Shown one piece after another: positions 60,607 to 64,000 of a stretch of 64,000 bases of DNA. Location of the stretch: contig NZ_CP136709.1 in NCBI RefSeq assembly GCF_032926325.1, forward strand, positions 2,003,501 through 2,067,500, written 5' to 3'. Every line of letters begins with the position of its first letter. Positions within the stretch are counted from its first letter, which is position 1. The translations under genes and the position numbers were made by a program. A model generated the notes under the pieces. It was not told the DNA's origin, made no database searches, and worked only from the letters and a program-made list of their open reading frames with translations. Source of the DNA: Aestuariibaculum lutulentum (lineage in GTDB: Bacteria > Bacteroidota > Bacteroidia > Flavobacteriales > Flavobacteriaceae).

Positions 60607-63600
60607 TTAGATCTTAAATATTTTAAAAAGTTTTGTAAAACCTTCAGATTGGACTTTAACAAGGTACATTTGTGAGGTGTATAAATTTAATATTATTTCA
60701 TTTGACCTACTCGAAAATTGTTTTATTTTTCTTCCAACCAGATCGTAAACACTAATTTGGGTTAATGTGCCATTGGTTTTAATAGTGAATTTTCCAGATT
60801 GAGATACTGTAGGATAAATTAAAAAATCAGGATTCCATGTTGTAGTTGACAATGGTCCGTTATTGGCTCTGAAGGCTATAGTTTCGGCAGTCATGATGCC
60901 TTTATAAATATTAAATTCATCAATAGAACCAATCCATGTCGCATCATTGGCATATCCACTTTTGCATAAATAGACTAAGGTATTATCGAGTAATTGAATG
61001 GAATTATGGGATGCCAGAGTTTTTAGATCAATTAATATACCGTTAATATACCAAGAGATGTTATTTTGGTCAATCGTACTAATTAAATGATATGTTTTTC
61101 CATCGTTCAGTACAGCTCCATTTACTCTAGTTTCATTGTTCCAGGGTGCATTGAAATTACCACAAGATATAGCCGTACTACTTTGCCCTCCGTTAATCAG
61201 AGTGGTATAATAATGATTGGTTCCAAAAGACCCGGTTGTATTTCCAAAATAGCTTAACATGGTGAATGCAGCATTATTTAATCCTGCAGTAACGAAAGAT
61301 TCAATAGTAATGGAAGGGTATGTGTTTATTTCAATATCATTACCAGGTAGATTAATAAAATCTCCTTGATTATAAGTTGTGTATAATCCATTTTCAATTG
61401 CTCCGCCAAAAATTACTCCATCTGCATTGCCGACAGTGTCATTAGCGGTCCCGTCATTAAAAGGGTATGAATGTATTAGTGTACAATTATCAACATCAAC
61501 AATATATTTAATAGTATGTTCACTCGATTCAACCCCGTCCTCAGAGTTTACGGTTATAGTTAGGGTTCCATGATCTTCTATATTGATGGTTCCTATTCCG
61601 GATAAGTTAGTGTTTGGGTCTTCGGCTGTAGCATCAATATTGACTGAAGTTGTGCCTACAGGTAATAAAACATGATGCTCAGTTAAACTTGGATCGAATT
61701 GCTTAACAAAACCATTTTCGTCTGATATAGAAAGGCTTGTTAAGTTTAAATTGTTACGCTTGAATGAAGGCACATAGATCCCTCCTGTTATAACACCGTG
61801 GTTGTTATTGGTCATGTCAATGGCTTGAGACTTATTGGGTAAATCGAAATGCCAATACCCAATAAGGTTGGCTTCGTCACCTTTTAAAACTTTAAGGGCA
61901 TTAGCCTCTATCGTTTCATAGGTAAGTTCTGTATTCCATACACGTACTTCATCAATTATACCTTTAAATGCACGATCATTACCAACATTGTCGAATCCTA
62001 TATAGAGATTGCTCGCAGAATAATCTACCGCAATATTAACATCATTTTGTGAGGTTTCAATACCATCTAAATAAATGCGACGTGAATTATTATTTACAAC
62101 AAACGCGATATGATGCCATTGGTCGGGTGCTGCTTGCCCGGCACTTATACCATCCCAATCATCAGAAGAATTACTCATACCTATGATGTTATTATTATCC
62201 AGATACTGAATACCTCCATTGTCATTGTTGGCAGGATTTCTTCCAAATAATAATCCAGAACGAGAGGTTTGTGAGCCTTCGGGTTTAAACCAGACTTCCA
62301 TAGTAAAAGGCAAAGAATTGAGTTCTAGCCCTGAAATTTTGATGTTACTATTATAACCATTGCCTCCAGGTAAATACATGGCAAAGTTGGTACCATCTAC
62401 TTCTTGTATATTAACAATATAAGTTTCGGTTGTATTTCCATCAGGGGATGTAACTTCTAGATTAACGTTGGCAACACCGTTTACTAAAGTAGCTGTACCG
62501 TTTCCTAATACTGTAGCACTTGAAGCTGTTGGTATGCCTGTTACATCAATACTAGTTGTACCTTGAGCGACATAAACGGTATATTCTTTTATTTCAGGAT
62601 CAAAAATAGGATCTAGAGCTGATACAGAAAGTTCTATATTATCTAAGGTTGCAGCCATTAATTCTGCAGAGCCTACATTTAGGGTAATATCACTACCGTT
62701 TCCATCACTTTTAACAACAACCAAAGCTCGACCTTTCCAGGTTTTCCTTGTTGAAGCCATGTAATAATCGGTGTCTTGTAAATTGGCATTGTCAACACCA
62801 ATAATTTCTCCGCCGCCTTCAACTACGAAAGCTAGTCTTTCATCTGTATTAGGTTGAATATTTCCTTCAGCATCTGTTAATTCTACGGTTATATAAACTA
62901 GATCTTGTCCATCGGCCTGTATACCAGGTCTATCGGCAGTAAGTTTAATTTGGGTAGCTTTACCAGCGGTTTTTAAAATGGTTGTCTCAACTTCGTTACC
63001 ATCCTCAACACCTATAGCTTTTAATGTACCGGCTTGATAAGGTAGTGTAAATACTGTTTTAAATTCTTCATTAATACTTGTGTTTTTTTCTCCAATAAGG
63101 ACATCGTTTAAGTATAAACGTACCTTAGGGTATTTTGAATAGATTTCCACATCAATATTTAGTCCTTCGTAACCATCCCAAGTCCAACTTTCCCAAGTAG
63201 GCCAAACAGACCAAGAGGTTTCGTGAATCTCTCTACCGTCTAGAGGAGCTGGTTCCTTAACAGCCATATATAATTTTCTGTTATCATTATATAACATTTC
63301 GCGGTAATAGGAAATAGGTTTTCTATGACCAATAAGGTCAATATCCCCACAATAGGCACCATGCCAGGGAAAGTGATTCGCATCCCAATGTTCTCCAGGA
63401 GTATCTCCCGTATAGTAGTAACGACCAATACCGGATTCGCCGAGGTAATCCATCGCTGTCCAAACAAAATCACCTAGAATATAGCTGTGTTGCTGTGACA
63501 TATTCCAGTTGTAAAACGCATCTTTAGGGTAAGATTCTGATTGAAAGATGATTCTATTTGGAACACGTTGATGGTCTGATTCTGCTTCGTGCATCTGGTA

Positions 63601-64000
63601 ATTGTAACCGCATACATCATGCTCTGCCATAAGTGGGTCAAATATTTCCCAGCCTTGTCCCCAAGTTGTCATAGCTGAGGTTACGGGGCGTGTGATATCA
63701 ATTTCTTTGACTGCATTTGATAACATTCTGGCTGTGTTTACAGCATCAGAAGACGTTCGTTCAATAATTTCATTACCAATACTCCACATGATAATGGATG
63801 GGTGGTTTTGGTCGCGACGCACCATATCTTGTACATCTTGAATAGCCCATTGGTCAAAATACATAGCGTAATCGTAAGTGGTTTTACTTACACGCCAGCC
63901 ATCAAAAGATTCGTCAATAACCAGTAAGCCAATACGATCACATGCGTCGAGAAAAGCCTCGGAAGGCAGGTTGTGTGCTGTACGAACGGCATTAAATCCG
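60607..64000 (-). CDS. GH2 family glycosidase with LamG modules and T9SS sorting domain (5' end outside window)
   Basis: The frame is open to the window edge, where it encodes NAVRTAHNLPSEAFLDACD, the GH2 barrel motif. The acid/base Glu lies in WSIGNEI (codon 63769-63771) and the likely nucleophile in IIFQSES; FVWTAMDYLGESG is typical of beta-galactosidase-like GH2 enzymes with a DUF4982 domain. After it come DUF4982 and Ig-like domains, a cadherin-like domain (about 62390-62650), a LamG module (about 61890-62400), a second cadherin-like domain, another LamG module (about 60870-61470) and a C-terminal type A T9SS sorting domain (60607-60830, ISVYDLVGRKI). The enzyme is thus surface-exposed or secreted through the Gld machinery. 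Confidence 0.93.
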   Translation of the reverse strand, partial: GFNAVRTAHNLPSEAFLDACDRIGLLVIDESFDGWRVSKTTYDYAMYFDQWAIQDVQDMVRRDQNHPSIIMWSIGNEIIERTSSDAVNTARMLSNAVKEIDITRPVTSAMTTWGQGWEIFDPLMAEHDVCGYNYQMHEAESDHQRVPNRIIFQSESYPKDAFYNWNMSQQHSYILGDFVWTAMDYLGESGIGRYYYTGDTPGEHWDANHFPWHGAYCGDIDLIGHRKPISYYREMLYNDNRKLYMAVKEPAPLDGREIHETSWSVWPTWESWTWDGYEGLNIDVEIYSKYPKVRLYLNDVLIGEKNTSINEEFKTVFTLPYQAGTLKAIGVEDGNEVETTILKTAGKATQIKLTADRPGIQADGQDLVYITVELTDAEGNIQPNTDERLAFVVEGGGEIIGVDNANLQDTDYYMASTRKTWKGRALVVVKSDGNGSDITLNVGSAELMAATLDNIELSVSALDPIFDPEIKEYTVYVAQGTTSIDVTGIPTASSATVLGNGTATLVNGVANVNLEVTSPDGNTTETYIVNIQEVDGTNFAMYLPGGNGYNSNIKISGLELNSLPFTMEVWFKPEGSQTSRSGLLFGRNPANNDNGGIQYLDNNNIIGMSNSSDDWDGISAGQAAPDQWHHIAFVVNNNSRRIYLDGIETSQNDVNIAVDYSASNLYIGFDNVGNDRAFKGIIDEVRVWNTELTYETIEANALKVLKGDEANLIGYWHFDLPNKSQAIDMTNNNHGVITGGIYVPSFKRNNLNLTSLSISDENGFVKQFDPSLTEHHVLLPVGTTSVNIDATAEDPNTNLSGIGTINIEDHGTLTITVNSEDGVESSEHTIKYIVDVDNCTLIHSYPFNDGTANDTVGNADGVIFGGAIENGLYTTYNQGDFINLPGNDIEINTYPSITIESFVTAGLNNAAFTMLSYFGNTTGSFGTNHYYTTLINGGQSSTAISCGNFNAPWNNETRVNGAVLNDGKTYHLISTIDQNNISWYINGILIDLKTLASHNSIQLLDNTLVYLCKSGYANDATWIGSIDEFNIYKGIMTAETIAFRANNGPLSTTTWNPDFLIYPTVSQSGKFTIKTNGTLTQISVYDLVGRKIKQFSSRSNEIILNLYTSQMYLVKVQSEGFTKLFKIFKI

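Overview
The window comes from a marine-type member of the phylum Bacteroidota, most likely family Flavobacteriaceae. The evidence is the gldKLMN gliding/type IX secretion genes, exosortase F with its partner protein, SusC/SusD pairs, a hybrid two-component regulator, a C-terminal type IX sorting domain, an AT-rich sequence, and promoters of the Bacteroidota form TTTG-N19-21-TAnnTTTG (a textbook copy precedes the tRNA gene). The species cannot be named from the sequence alone.

Chromosomal backbone, 1-25065. Housekeeping genes: purH (cut by the window edge), a GAF-type methionine sulfoxide reductase, exosortase F and its partner, then a minus-strand block miaB - sigma-54 activator - lptE - TPR protein - secG - groS - groL. 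On the plus strand follow a frameshifted lipoprotein gene, a membrane protein, topA, a degenerate arginase-family protein and the gliding/T9SS cluster gldK-gldL-gldM-gldN, a DAO-type oxidoreductase, DUF983 (minus), an ABC-F ATPase, a leucine-rich-repeat protein, a CPXCG zinc-ribbon protein and the initiator tRNA-fMet gene.

Genomic island, about 25066-58830 (33.8 kb). It is inserted at the 3' half of tRNA-fMet. A perfect 43-bp copy of that half (25023-25065) recurs at 58788-58830. A tyrosine recombinase lies directly beside the tRNA, followed by an unknown gene and a ribbon-helix-helix protein. Both island ends carry three GAACAC boxes at exact 12-bp spacing, which look like integrase arm sites. 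Cargo A (27985-41960) is a polysaccharide utilisation locus: hybrid two-component sensor, GH88 unsaturated uronyl hydrolase, SusC, SusD, a BNR propeller protein resembling PL24/PL25 lyases, and a DUF2264 (GH154-like) protein. Together they point to a glucuronate-containing polysaccharide. Cargo B (43314-55325) is a second SusC/SusD system controlled by an ECF sigma/FecR pair and followed by DUF4843 and PKD lipoproteins, two thioredoxin-like proteins and a trypsin-like protease. It looks like a peptide- or protein-scavenging apparatus. Also present are an intact phosphotransferase gene and a truncated, nonsense-mutated relative at the right island edge, and a divergent yhdH-like/hxlR-like redox pair.

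Right of the island, 58831-64000. A displaced terminator that probably once served tRNA-fMet comes first, then a 74-bp element related to one inside the island (27794-27866), then a minus-strand pair: a DUF1593 nucleoside-hydrolase-like protein and a large GH2 glycosidase (5' end outside the window) with LamG-like modules and a T9SS sorting domain. The latter would be exported by the machinery to which the gldKLMN products belong. The repeated element suggests that this flank may be the cargo end of an older island at the same tRNA.
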